Source: Hellea sp.
GTDB lineage: Bacteria > Pseudomonadota > Alphaproteobacteria > Caulobacterales > Maricaulaceae
Direction of reading: 5' to 3'
DNA: 64,000 nt
Assembly (NCBI GenBank): GCA_020627655.1
Contig: JAHDGM010000008.1
Location: 1 to 64,000 of the forward strand
Shown: piece after piece, positions 43,824 to 52,433 of the stretch
Numbering within the stretch: position 1 is the first letter of the stretch
Layout: each line of letters begins with the position of its first letter
The notes under the pieces: generated by a model
Databases searched by the model: none
Seen by the model: the letters and a program-made list of their open reading frames with translations, nothing else
Told to the model about the DNA's origin: nothing
Translations under genes and position numbers: made by a program

Positions 43824-44068
43824 CCGCCGGAGAGCGGCGGCATAAAGGCCACTTCCTCTATGGTGTCCGGCAGGGTTTTACCCGCGAGTACGGATTTATT
43901 TATAATCATCCGAATGGAAGGTTCAGCGAGCTGTTCTGCGAGAGATTGATTATCTCCTGCCACAAAGGCGATCAGCTCTTCAGGCGTTGCCAAGCTCGGC
44001 AATTCGACCTGCCGTTCGGCACAGCCAGCCATTTCTTTGAGCCATCCTAAAAATACAATCCTGGTCAT
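43820..44068 (-). CDS. moaD: Molybdopterin synthase sulfur carrier subunit
   Basis: MTRIVFLGWLKEMAG; C-terminal VAFMPPLSGG diglycine. Confidence 0.94.
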   Translation of the reverse strand: MTRIVFLGWLKEMAGCAERQVELPSLATPEELIAFVAGDNQSLAEQLAEPSIRMIINKSVLAGKTLPDTIEEVAFMPPLSGG

Positions 44069-44070
44069 AA

Positions 44071-44835
44071 TTACATTGTGAACCACTTAACGGTCAGGCG
44101 TAAAGCCACATAAAGAATTAAAATAGCGGTCAATCGTTTAACCCAGATTTCAGAGAGCTTAAAAACTCCCATGTAGTTTCCAATCAATCCTCCGAAAAAG
44201 ACTGCGGGTAGTAAGGGCCAATAAGGCAGAGCCGTTTCAATCTGCCCCATATTCACAAGCTTAGAGCTTTGTCCGGCCAGGCCAGCTATTGAATTAACCA
44301 GAATGAAAAAGCTACAGGCTGCGGCGATAGCCTTGGTACTGCCCCAGCGGGCAAAATGCAATATGGGAGCAAGGAATATGCCGCCGCCAATGCCTACTAA
44401 TCCTGCGTAAAATCCGACACCACCACCAATTAGTGCTGTTGGCATATGGCCAAGGCGGGACGGGGTGGGTTGGTGATTGTTATTGGGTTGAAAACTACTC
44501 CATAAAAGACGCAGACCTGCAAATAGTAGTGCTATAGCCAGTAATCCGATGAAGAGTTCAGGAGAAATAGGTAGAGACCCTCCAAACCAGGCCATTGGGA
44601 CAGACAGGATAACCAGTGGCCAATAGCGTTTAAAATCTAAAAGGCCAGCCTGGGCATACCGAAAGACATTGCCGCTGACGACAATGATATTGCAGGCGAG
44701 AGCAATCAGCGGCATGATTAAAAGATCAGTTCCGGCCATAACCAGTAGCGCGTTATAGGTGGATCCGCCGCCAAAGCCGACACTGGCGTAAAGAGCGGCT
44801 GTAATAAAAAACAATATGATCAAGCTGATTTTCAT
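44071..44835 (-). CDS. TSUP/TauE-SafE family permease
   Basis: GFGGGSTYNALLVMAG; GGGVGFYAGLVGIGGGIFLAPILHF. Confidence 0.9.
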   Translation of the reverse strand: MKISLIILFFITAALYASVGFGGGSTYNALLVMAGTDLLIMPLIALACNIIVVSGNVFRYAQAGLLDFKRYWPLVILSVPMAWFGGSLPISPELFIGLLAIALLFAGLRLLWSSFQPNNNHQPTPSRLGHMPTALIGGGVGFYAGLVGIGGGIFLAPILHFARWGSTKAIAAACSFFILVNSIAGLAGQSSKLVNMGQIETALPYWPLLPAVFFGGLIGNYMGVFKLSEIWVKRLTAILILYVALRLTVKWFTM

Positions 44836-44884
44836 ATGGTGGGGCTTATACACCTGCCCTCATTCTGTGGAAGCAGGAAATCGT

Positions 44885-45451
44885 CTATAGGCGATCAAAA
44901 TCTCTGGCTGAGTCAATATCAATCGCTAACTCCGGCGGTAGGTTTAGATGCTCAAGCTGACAGCCGGAAAAGTCCAAAGCCCGTGCACCTTGATCTCCGG
45001 TAAGTGTTGTAAGTTTGTGAAGAGCGTCTGATTTAAATATAGCAGGCGGCATAAAGCGACCAGCATGTCGACTGAACATAACCTCTTGACCTTCGCTTGC
45101 AGCGATCAATTTTTTGAGAAACTGTGACGTGATGAATGGCATGTCGCCCAGTAAAATACAGGTTGCATCAAAGCCTTTTTCGATAAGTTTCCCTGCGCCG
45201 AGAGCCAGAGAAGCCCCTTGCCCAAACTCTGGGTTCGGATTGTTGATAACATTAAAGCCGTGATTGCGCGCTAATATGGCGCGCGGGTCAGGATCGGGTG
45301 TTACAACAAAATAATCATCAAACGGAGCAGCTTTAGCAGCATTGAGGCAATACGCCAAAAGAGCCTGCCCCTTAAATTCGGCGAGTAATTTATCGTTATG
45401 CCCAAACCGCCGCGATAAACCACTGGCCAGTACAAGGCAGGCCATGCTCAT
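44885..45451 (-). CDS. MobA/MocA-like nucleotidyltransferase
   Basis: CLVLASGLSRRFGHNDKLLAEFKGQALLAYCL; LLGDMPFI. Confidence 0.92.
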   Translation of the reverse strand: MSMACLVLASGLSRRFGHNDKLLAEFKGQALLAYCLNAAKAAPFDDYFVVTPDPDPRAILARNHGFNVINNPNPEFGQGASLALGAGKLIEKGFDATCILLGDMPFITSQFLKKLIAASEGQEVMFSRHAGRFMPPAIFKSDALHKLTTLTGDQGARALDFSGCQLEHLNLPPELAIDIDSARDFDRL

Positions 45452-46323
45452 GATAGACGGCCCTGTTTTTGAGCGTCTTCGATAATTTCTGCAAGAATAG
45501 ATATGGCGAGCATTTGCGCGTCGCGCATGGCGGGGATCAGTCCAATCGGCCCTTTGATTCTTCTGGTGTTTTCGGCCCCATTTTGCGTGAGAGTTGCAAT
45601 ACGTTTGGAGTGAGTCTTGGCGCTGCCCATCGCGCCGATGTAAAAAGCGGTTCCGTTTAGAGCCTGAGCAAGTAGTGCTGGTTCCCAGTCATGATCATGA
45701 AATAAAAATATAACAGCAGTCCAAGGATCATCCTGTGTTGATGGAATTTTTGCAGGATCGGTGAGGTGATCAAATTTTGCAAAAGCGCTCTGCTGAAGAC
45801 ATTCATCTGGGCTTTGTCCTATGACTTGAAAGCCGCTGGTTAGCGCGAGATTAGCAAGTGCTGTAAACGGCGCGCCGCGCCCGGCCAGGCGTAGCCGGAG
45901 TTTAGGCGCGTAATATAAAGCATGTCCGCCGATAAACAATTGGGCAGACTTTCGGTTTTTCAAATTTACCAATATCTGATTGAGCTTGGCTTTATCTGGA
46001 TTAGGGTTGATATGGACAGATATGGAGCCGCCGCACGGTAAAATAATATCCTTGAAAGGTGAGCCTTCACCATAAATAAGGTCGCGTGATTGACCTGATC
46101 TCAGGCATTCCCGAGCTTGGAAAATAATATCACCATCTACACAGCCAGCGGAAATATATCCAATTGAAGACTCTGCACTGACAGCCATTAAAGCGCCTTT
46201 AGCGCGCAAGGTTCCACCGGAAATTTCCGTGACAACCACCAAAGCAAATTCACCGCCCTTTAGCTTTTTGGGGGCGGTGATGATTTCTAATACATCATGG
46301 GGATGGCTGTCATTTGTGATCAA
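45448..46323 (-). CDS. XdhC/CoxF family maturation protein
   Basis: SIGYISAGCVDGDI; LFIGGHALYYAPKLRLRLAGRGAPF; FYIGAMGSAKTHSKR. Confidence 0.88.
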   Translation of the reverse strand: MITNDSHPHDVLEIITAPKKLKGGEFALVVVTEISGGTLRAKGALMAVSAESSIGYISAGCVDGDIIFQARECLRSGQSRDLIYGEGSPFKDIILPCGGSISVHINPNPDKAKLNQILVNLKNRKSAQLFIGGHALYYAPKLRLRLAGRGAPFTALANLALTSGFQVIGQSPDECLQQSAFAKFDHLTDPAKIPSTQDDPWTAVIFLFHDHDWEPALLAQALNGTAFYIGAMGSAKTHSKRIATLTQNGAENTRRIKGPIGLIPAMRDAQMLAISILAEIIEDAQKQGRLS

Positions 46324-46655
46324 TGAGGAGCTTTCTTATTGGGCCAAAGAATGCGGAATAGATAATAAACCGCCAATATGTCCATAAGAAAAATCAGCCA
46401 CCACCACCAGGTACCGCCAAATTGGGCGAAAGCGTATACGGCTCCAAAAAGCATCAGGACAAATGCTATATATGCCAGCCAGCGATGCCGCCCACGCAGC
46501 CATAATCCAATACCCATCCAAACAAGGCCGACAAAGAACATCAGCTTCGTGTGTGGTGAGGTTCCTTCAATCAGGAAAAGGGGTAAGTGAAACAAGCCGG
46601 AGAGCATGACAAATGCTCCGGCAAAATCATAGTTTCGACGAATAGGTCTAGCCAT
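46320..46655 (-). CDS. Membrane protein, unknown function
   Basis: 111 aa, several TM segments, overlaps the xdhC start. Confidence 0.65.
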   Translation of the reverse strand: MARPIRRNYDFAGAFVMLSGLFHLPLFLIEGTSPHTKLMFFVGLVWMGIGLWLRGRHRWLAYIAFVLMLFGAVYAFAQFGGTWWWWLIFLMDILAVYYLFRILWPNKKAPH

Positions 46656-46671
46656 TTAAGTGCTCCTGTTT

Positions 46672-47334
46672 CTAGTCTTTCGGACAAGGCTGCCCGCCTA
46701 CGCCCCAGATAGTCATATCATCCACATGTTGCTGAAGGCTAAAGGGCGCGGCTTCGCGATCTCCGCTGGGACTCCACCCCCAAAGAACTGGACCGCGATG
46801 TCCGGCGTCCATGACTAAATGTTCTGCGAGGCCCATCCAATCCCGGCCGCCATTACGTGCAGGGTCTTTGAGCTGCTCGCAAATTTCATTTGGAGATTTT
46901 CCAAACCATTCAAATTCAACGGGCGCTAATTGCCAGTCAATTCCGAAATGGGGCGGGCTATGCGGCGCGCTATCAAGATCAGGCGTAGTCTGGTGACAGG
47001 TGGAGCAGGGCATGGTTTCCGCGCCAATTCGGCTATCATCCGCATTGACGTTCATCCCGTGGTAACGCCAGTTTTGACCGGGCGGGAAGGGGGCATAGGA
47101 TGGTCCTGACCAACGGGGGCGATTATCTTCGCCGACGTGACAGTTTGCACAGCGCGGATGGCTTGCGACCTCATATATTCTCGCAAAAGCCTCAAGCGCC
47201 TGAGCTTCGGTAACTGTGCCTTTGGCCGGGGGATTAATGTCAGCGATAGGTCCAGTAGAATTTTCCGCTGCGAGTGTTAATCCGCTTACAAGACAAAGAG
47301 CTGAAATGAAGGTTATGGATTTCTGAAATTTCAT
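46672..47334 (-). CDS. Periplasmic diheme c-type cytochrome-like protein of the molybdoenzyme cluster
   Basis: Signal peptide; two CXXCH motifs (CANCHVG, CSTCHQT). Confidence 0.85.
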   Translation of the reverse strand: MKFQKSITFISALCLVSGLTLAAENSTGPIADINPPAKGTVTEAQALEAFARIYEVASHPRCANCHVGEDNRPRWSGPSYAPFPPGQNWRYHGMNVNADDSRIGAETMPCSTCHQTTPDLDSAPHSPPHFGIDWQLAPVEFEWFGKSPNEICEQLKDPARNGGRDWMGLAEHLVMDAGHRGPVLWGWSPSGDREAAPFSLQQHVDDMTIWGVGGQPCPKD

Positions 47335-47343
47335 CTTATTAGT

Positions 47344-49587
47344 CTATGCAAATGCTACAAATTTATTGAGCGGTAATTCGCGATACCGCTCTCCGGTCAG
47401 CGCGAAAATAGCGTTAGCTAAGGCCGGGGCTGCAGGCGGCGTTCCCGGTTCTCCGATGCCGCGAATATGTTTTCCGTTTTCCAGAATCTCAACTTCGACC
47501 TTGGGGGCTTGGTAGAGTCGCAGGCTGTCATAATCATGGAAATTGGTTTGGTTGATCTTTCCATCTTTAACATCGATCTCACCCATTATGGCTGCGGCGA
47601 GACCAAAATTAAGTCCGCCAAATACCTGAGCTTCAATATTGCGAGGATCCAGAGCCGTTCCAACATCGACTGCGGCCCAGGCATTGATAATTTTAATGCC
47701 GTCATTTGTTTGTTTGATCTCGATAACCTCGGCGGTTGGGACGGCAAAGCCAAGTACAAAGGCGCAGCCTAGGGCATGTCCTTCGGGCCTTTGCCGATCC
47801 CACCCTGACATGTCTTTAACGGTTTCAAGAACTGTTTTGCAGACATCATTGTTCATCATCTCGAGCCTAAAATCCATTGGATCACGGCCAGCTGCGTGCG
47901 CCATTTCGTCAATCATGCTTTCTTGAAAAAAGGCGTTTTGGGTGCCGCCCACAGAGCGCCAGGCACCTACGGGTAATAATTTGCGCGCGCGCCATGCTGT
48001 GGTCCGATAATTTGGAATGGCATAGGGTTGGTCCCAAATCGTCATGGCATTTGTGATGTCGCCGCCTGGAAGATCAGGCCCACCGCGTTCGGCTCCTGAT
48101 TCTAAAATAGATGGGCAGGCCACATTAAGGTCGAAGGCATGGATATTCCCGTCTTTTACAGATCCCCGGAAACGACCCATGGCGATCGGCCTATAATAAT
48201 CATGGGTCATATCTTCTTCCCGTGACCACATAATTTGAACCGGAGTGTCTTTCATGGCCATAGCCGCGCGGACAGCATATTCGCTAAAATCGACTTCAGA
48301 TTTTCGTCCAAACCCGCCGCCCATAAACTGGGTGTGAATATGTACCTGATCCTGGGAAAGGCCAGAGACTTCCATGGCGTGAGCTTTCAGATCTCCCGGA
48401 GCTTGATTGCCTGCCCAAACATCCAGACGACCATCTTGATACATAGCTGTAGCGTTGACAGGTTCCATACAGGCATGAGCCAGGTAAGGAACTTTATATT
48501 CAGCCGATAAAACCTCGGCACCCTCAAGGGCCGTATCAACATTACCGATATCGCGATTTCGGCTATCGTAAGAGGCATTATCAAAAGCTGCTCCTACAGC
48601 TGCATAATGCTCAGCCATTGTATCGGGATAGTCGGCTTTACCCCAGTCACAATCAATAAGATTAGCGGCTTTAAAAGCCGTCCAGGTATTATCAGCAATA
48701 ATGATTACGCCGTGATCTGTGGCAATAACTTTATCGACGCCTTTCATGGCCAGGGCTTTGTCAGCGTTATAGCTTTTTAAGGCGCCGCCCAAGTGCGGGT
48801 TCATTTTGACAGTACCGAATTTCATGCCTTCAAACCGCAGGTCGGGTGCAAAATTGGCTGTGCCCGTGACCTTGGTTTTCATATCTAGTCGCGGCATGGA
48901 TTTACCCAGATATTTCCATTCTGAGGGTGGGCGCAGGGAAATATTCTTGGGCATTTTCAGGGCCGCTGCATCAGCGGCTAAATCTCCATAAGGAATCTCT
49001 TCTCTGTCTGGCGTTATGACTTTACCGTTTACGGTCATGAACTGAGATGCCTTAAGCCCCAGTTTCTTTGCCGCGGCGTTTTTAAGCATTTCGCGGGCGG
49101 TAGCGCCAGCAACGCGAAGCTTCACAAAACCATCAGCGGCGGCAGAAGATCCGCCTGTGACCTGCATAGCCATAACTTTGGCCGCAATAGGCGCAATTTT
49201 TTCGCGCATGAAGTTAGCCTGCCCGCTATGATCCAGTGAGGAAATAGGCAGACCTTCTTCGATAACAGCGGCGTTATAATATGCTTTGCCGGGCGGGCCG
49301 TGGGCGATCTTTACATCATCCCAGGCGACGTCAAGCTCTTCAGCAATCAGAGCTGCCCATGTGCTTTGTACGCCTTGGCCCATTTCGCCTTTGGGTGTTA
49401 TAAGGGTTACGCCGTCCTGGTTGATTAATACGTAATTTGTGAGGGTAAACTCACCGTCTTCTAAAGTATCGAGTAATGGGTTGGGATAGGGTTTTTTGAT
49501 TGTGTGGACGCCAAAAGCCGCGCCCCCAGCGAGCGCGACGCTGCCGACGAGAAATGTACGGCGAGCAATTGTTCGTGCAGCGCCCAT
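47344..49587 (-). CDS. Xanthine dehydrogenase-family molybdopterin-binding subunit (IorB-like), Tat substrate
   Basis: Twin-arginine ARRTFLVGSVAL; FMGGGFGRKSEVDF; GAWRSVGGTQNAFFQESMIDEMA; GIGEPGTPPAAPALANAIF. Confidence 0.92.
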   Translation of the reverse strand: MGAARTIARRTFLVGSVALAGGAAFGVHTIKKPYPNPLLDTLEDGEFTLTNYVLINQDGVTLITPKGEMGQGVQSTWAALIAEELDVAWDDVKIAHGPPGKAYYNAAVIEEGLPISSLDHSGQANFMREKIAPIAAKVMAMQVTGGSSAAADGFVKLRVAGATAREMLKNAAAKKLGLKASQFMTVNGKVITPDREEIPYGDLAADAAALKMPKNISLRPPSEWKYLGKSMPRLDMKTKVTGTANFAPDLRFEGMKFGTVKMNPHLGGALKSYNADKALAMKGVDKVIATDHGVIIIADNTWTAFKAANLIDCDWGKADYPDTMAEHYAAVGAAFDNASYDSRNRDIGNVDTALEGAEVLSAEYKVPYLAHACMEPVNATAMYQDGRLDVWAGNQAPGDLKAHAMEVSGLSQDQVHIHTQFMGGGFGRKSEVDFSEYAVRAAMAMKDTPVQIMWSREEDMTHDYYRPIAMGRFRGSVKDGNIHAFDLNVACPSILESGAERGGPDLPGGDITNAMTIWDQPYAIPNYRTTAWRARKLLPVGAWRSVGGTQNAFFQESMIDEMAHAAGRDPMDFRLEMMNNDVCKTVLETVKDMSGWDRQRPEGHALGCAFVLGFAVPTAEVIEIKQTNDGIKIINAWAAVDVGTALDPRNIEAQVFGGLNFGLAAAIMGEIDVKDGKINQTNFHDYDSLRLYQAPKVEVEILENGKHIRGIGEPGTPPAAPALANAIFALTGERYRELPLNKFVAFA

Positions 49588-50045
49588 TACGCACCTCCCA
49601 TCTTAGCAGCAGCCGTTTTCACAGCTGCGCGAATACGAGGATAGGTACCGCAGCGGCAAAGGTTTGCGCTCATGGCCTGATCTATGGTCTCGTCAGAGGG
49701 ATTTGGATTGCGTGCCAGCAAGGAGGCAGCGGACATAATCTGTCCCGGCTGACAATAGCCGCATTGTGCCACTTGATGTTCTTTCCAGGCGGATTGCACG
49801 GCGTGCATGGCTTCCGGGGAACCAAGACCTTCAATAGTCGTGACTTCGCCATTCACTTCACTTGCGCGAATTGAACAAGACCGAACGGCCTGGCCGTCGA
49901 TGTGAACCGTACAGGCACCGCACATGGCTATACCGCAGCCATATTTAGGCCCAGTAATATTAAGTTTGTCGCGAAGCGCCCATAATAGAGGCATGTCCTC
50001 ATCAATGTCTAAATTATGAGCTTGCCCATTAACAGAAAGTTCCAC
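49587..50045 (-). CDS. (2Fe-2S) subunit, IorA-like; GTG start after SD AAAGGAGAA
   Basis: [54 protein letters not shown]. Confidence 0.94.
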   Translation of the reverse strand: MELSVNGQAHNLDIDEDMPLLWALRDKLNITGPKYGCGIAMCGACTVHIDGQAVRSCSIRASEVNGEVTTIEGLGSPEAMHAVQSAWKEHQVAQCGYCQPGQIMSAASLLARNPNPSDETIDQAMSANLCRCGTYPRIRAAVKTAAAKMGGA

Positions 50046-50138
50046 AGTGTTCTCCTTTAACGGGAGCATAGCGGAAAAGCTTCGTCAGGCAAAACACATA
50101 AGTGATAAACCGTCTTGTCAAAAATGAATGGGAGAAAC

Positions 50139-50444
50139 TTACCCAAGAACTGGGAAAAGTTTTTGCATCAAGACAAAGCCGCTAAACCATTGCAGGCCAA
50201 AGAAGACAATCAGTGGAGAAAAATCAAGTCCGCCAAGAGGGGGTATGATTTTGCGAATTGGATCAAGAGTGAAACTGGCGGCGCGTTCTAGGACTAAATA
50301 TATCTGACGCACATTTTGATTGCGCATATTAATAACGCCAAAGCTGATGAGCCAGCCCATAATCACATAGACGAATATAATGAAAATATAGGCGCTGATA
50401 ACTGGCACGAGGAAATAATAAATAATCGATTGTGCAAATGACAT
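50139..50444 (-). CDS. YggT family protein
   Basis: RAASFTLDPIRKIIPPLGGLDFSPLIVFFGLQW. Confidence 0.9.
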   Translation of the reverse strand: MSFAQSIIYYFLVPVISAYIFIIFVYVIMGWLISFGVINMRNQNVRQIYLVLERAASFTLDPIRKIIPPLGGLDFSPLIVFFGLQWFSGFVLMQKLFPVLG

Positions 50445-50554
50445 GCCGTTTGGCTCCTGTTGTTTAGGCGTATGTAAGGACAGTGCTTTGGAAAATCCAG
50501 TTTAAATATGAGCAAAGCTTGACGATTTATAGGCTTCGCCCCACATGAGGCGTT

Positions 50555-52378
50555 ATGCGTCCCTTAGAAACATCTGAAAAACTTCCTGAAGAGAGTCTGA
50601 TATATCAGTTGAAGAGCTTTTTTCGGCTCTGGCCCTATCTCTGGCCAAAAGATAAGCCGGGTTTTAAAGTCCGGACATTTTTGGCGCTTATCCTGACAAT
50701 TGCAGGACAATTTATATTGGTCGGCGCGCCGTTTTTTTTAGGCCGGAGTGTGGACGCCGTGGAAAATGCGAGCGGTATCACTTCAGTCTTTTCGTCATCC
50801 GGTCTTTTTATCACGGCATTGATATTAGGGTATGGTGGCCTGAGATTTGTGTCGGTACTTATAAGCGAAGCTAGGGAGTATTTATTCACTCCTGTCGGAC
50901 AATATGCGCAGCGTTCTGTAGCCACGGCAACTTTTGCGCATTTGCATAAATTATCCCTCCGTTATCATTTGGAGAAACGCACGGGCGGTCTGTCCCGGAT
51001 GATTGAACGGGGCATACGTTCCATTGATTTTTTGTTCCGTTTTTTGCTCTTTAATATCGGCCCGACATTATTGCAGCTGGCTATTGCGGGCGCAGCTTTC
51101 TGGTTGGCTTATTCGTTTGAGTTCGCGCTTATCGCAGTTGCGACCGTGCTTTTATATATCTGGTTTACAGTGGTCACCACAGAGTGGCGGCTCAAATTTC
51201 GCCGGACTATGAATGCCAAGGATACAGACGCCAATGCCAAAGCAATTGATAGTCTTTTAAATTACGAAACTGTGAAATATTTCTCTGCCGAAGGCTTTGA
51301 AACATCCCGTTATGACGCGGCGATGGAGGGCTATCAGCAGGCGGCTATTAAGTCCCGGACGTCGCTGGCAACCGTTAATATCGGCCAAAGCTTTCTGATG
51401 AATGCTGGCTTGATCGGTATGATGTTATTGGCGGCCCAGTTTATCCTGGGCGGAAAAATGAGTATTGGAGCCATGACAACCATTACGCTGGTCATGATGC
51501 AGGTTTATCGCCCGCTTAATATTTTGGGCTTTGCCTATCGAGAAATTAAACAAGCTTTGACCGATATGGAAAAAATGTTTGCGCTTTTAGATGTGGAGCC
51601 GGAAGTCAAAGATCGGACTGATGCTAAAGACATTGTGGATGCAAAAGGCGCGATCCGCTTTGAAAATGTTGACTTCCGATATGAAGCCGAACGTCCCATA
51701 CTCAAAAATGTATCCTTTAATATAAATCCAGGCGAAACAGTTGCTGTTGTTGGCCCGACGGGTGCTGGAAAGTCTACATTGTCGCGTATTCTATTTAGGT
51801 TTTACGATATTGAAAGCGGTGCGGTGACTGTGGACGGCCAAAACATACAGGACATCACGCAGGATTCACTACGAAAAATCACGGGTATTGTCCCGCAAGA
51901 TACTGTGCTTTTTAATGATACCATTGGCTATAATATCGCCTATGCAAATCCCAAGGCAAATCAAGCTGAAATCGAAGCCGTCGCGAAGGCTGCACAAATT
52001 CACGATTTTATCCAAGGATTGCCTGAGGGATATAAAACTAAAGTCGGGGAACGGGGCTTGAAGCTTTCGGGCGGCGAGAAGCAACGTGTTGCGATTGCCA
52101 GGGCGCTTTTAAAAGATCCCGCAATTCTGATTTTAGATGAAGCAACTTCGGCCCTCGACAGCGTCACCGAACATTCTATTCAGGATGCTTTGGATATGGC
52201 CGCCAAAGATCGCACGACTCTGGTGATTGCACACCGCCTGTCAACGATTGTCAATGCGGATAAAATCATTGTGCTTCGAGATGGGGCGGTGGCCGAAATT
52301 GGAACCCACGCAGAATTACTATCCAAAAACGGTCTTTATACCGAGCTTTGGGCGCAGCAGGAATTAGAGGCCCAGTAG
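50555..52378 (+). CDS. ATM1-type ABC transporter, fused permease/ATPase
   Basis: Walker A GPTGAGKSTL; LSGGEKQRVAIARALL; ILDEATSALDS; SLLNYETVKYF. Confidence 0.94.
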   Translation: MRPLETSEKLPEESLIYQLKSFFRLWPYLWPKDKPGFKVRTFLALILTIAGQFILVGAPFFLGRSVDAVENASGITSVFSSSGLFITALILGYGGLRFVSVLISEAREYLFTPVGQYAQRSVATATFAHLHKLSLRYHLEKRTGGLSRMIERGIRSIDFLFRFLLFNIGPTLLQLAIAGAAFWLAYSFEFALIAVATVLLYIWFTVVTTEWRLKFRRTMNAKDTDANAKAIDSLLNYETVKYFSAEGFETSRYDAAMEGYQQAAIKSRTSLATVNIGQSFLMNAGLIGMMLLAAQFILGGKMSIGAMTTITLVMMQVYRPLNILGFAYREIKQALTDMEKMFALLDVEPEVKDRTDAKDIVDAKGAIRFENVDFRYEAERPILKNVSFNINPGETVAVVGPTGAGKSTLSRILFRFYDIESGAVTVDGQNIQDITQDSLRKITGIVPQDTVLFNDTIGYNIAYANPKANQAEIEAVAKAAQIHDFIQGLPEGYKTKVGERGLKLSGGEKQRVAIARALLKDPAILILDEATSALDSVTEHSIQDALDMAAKDRTTLVIAHRLSTIVNADKIIVLRDGAVAEIGTHAELLSKNGLYTELWAQQELEAQ

Positions 52379-52406
52379 TAAAAAACCCGGTCTTAAAAAG
52401 ACCGGG
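52379..52406 (-). terminator. Terminator of the TonB-dependent receptor gene
   Basis: CCCGGTCTT-TTT-AAGACCGGG followed on minus strand by TTTTTT. Confidence 0.9.
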
Positions 52407-52433
52407 CATCCTCCCCTAGGATTAAAATATTAT

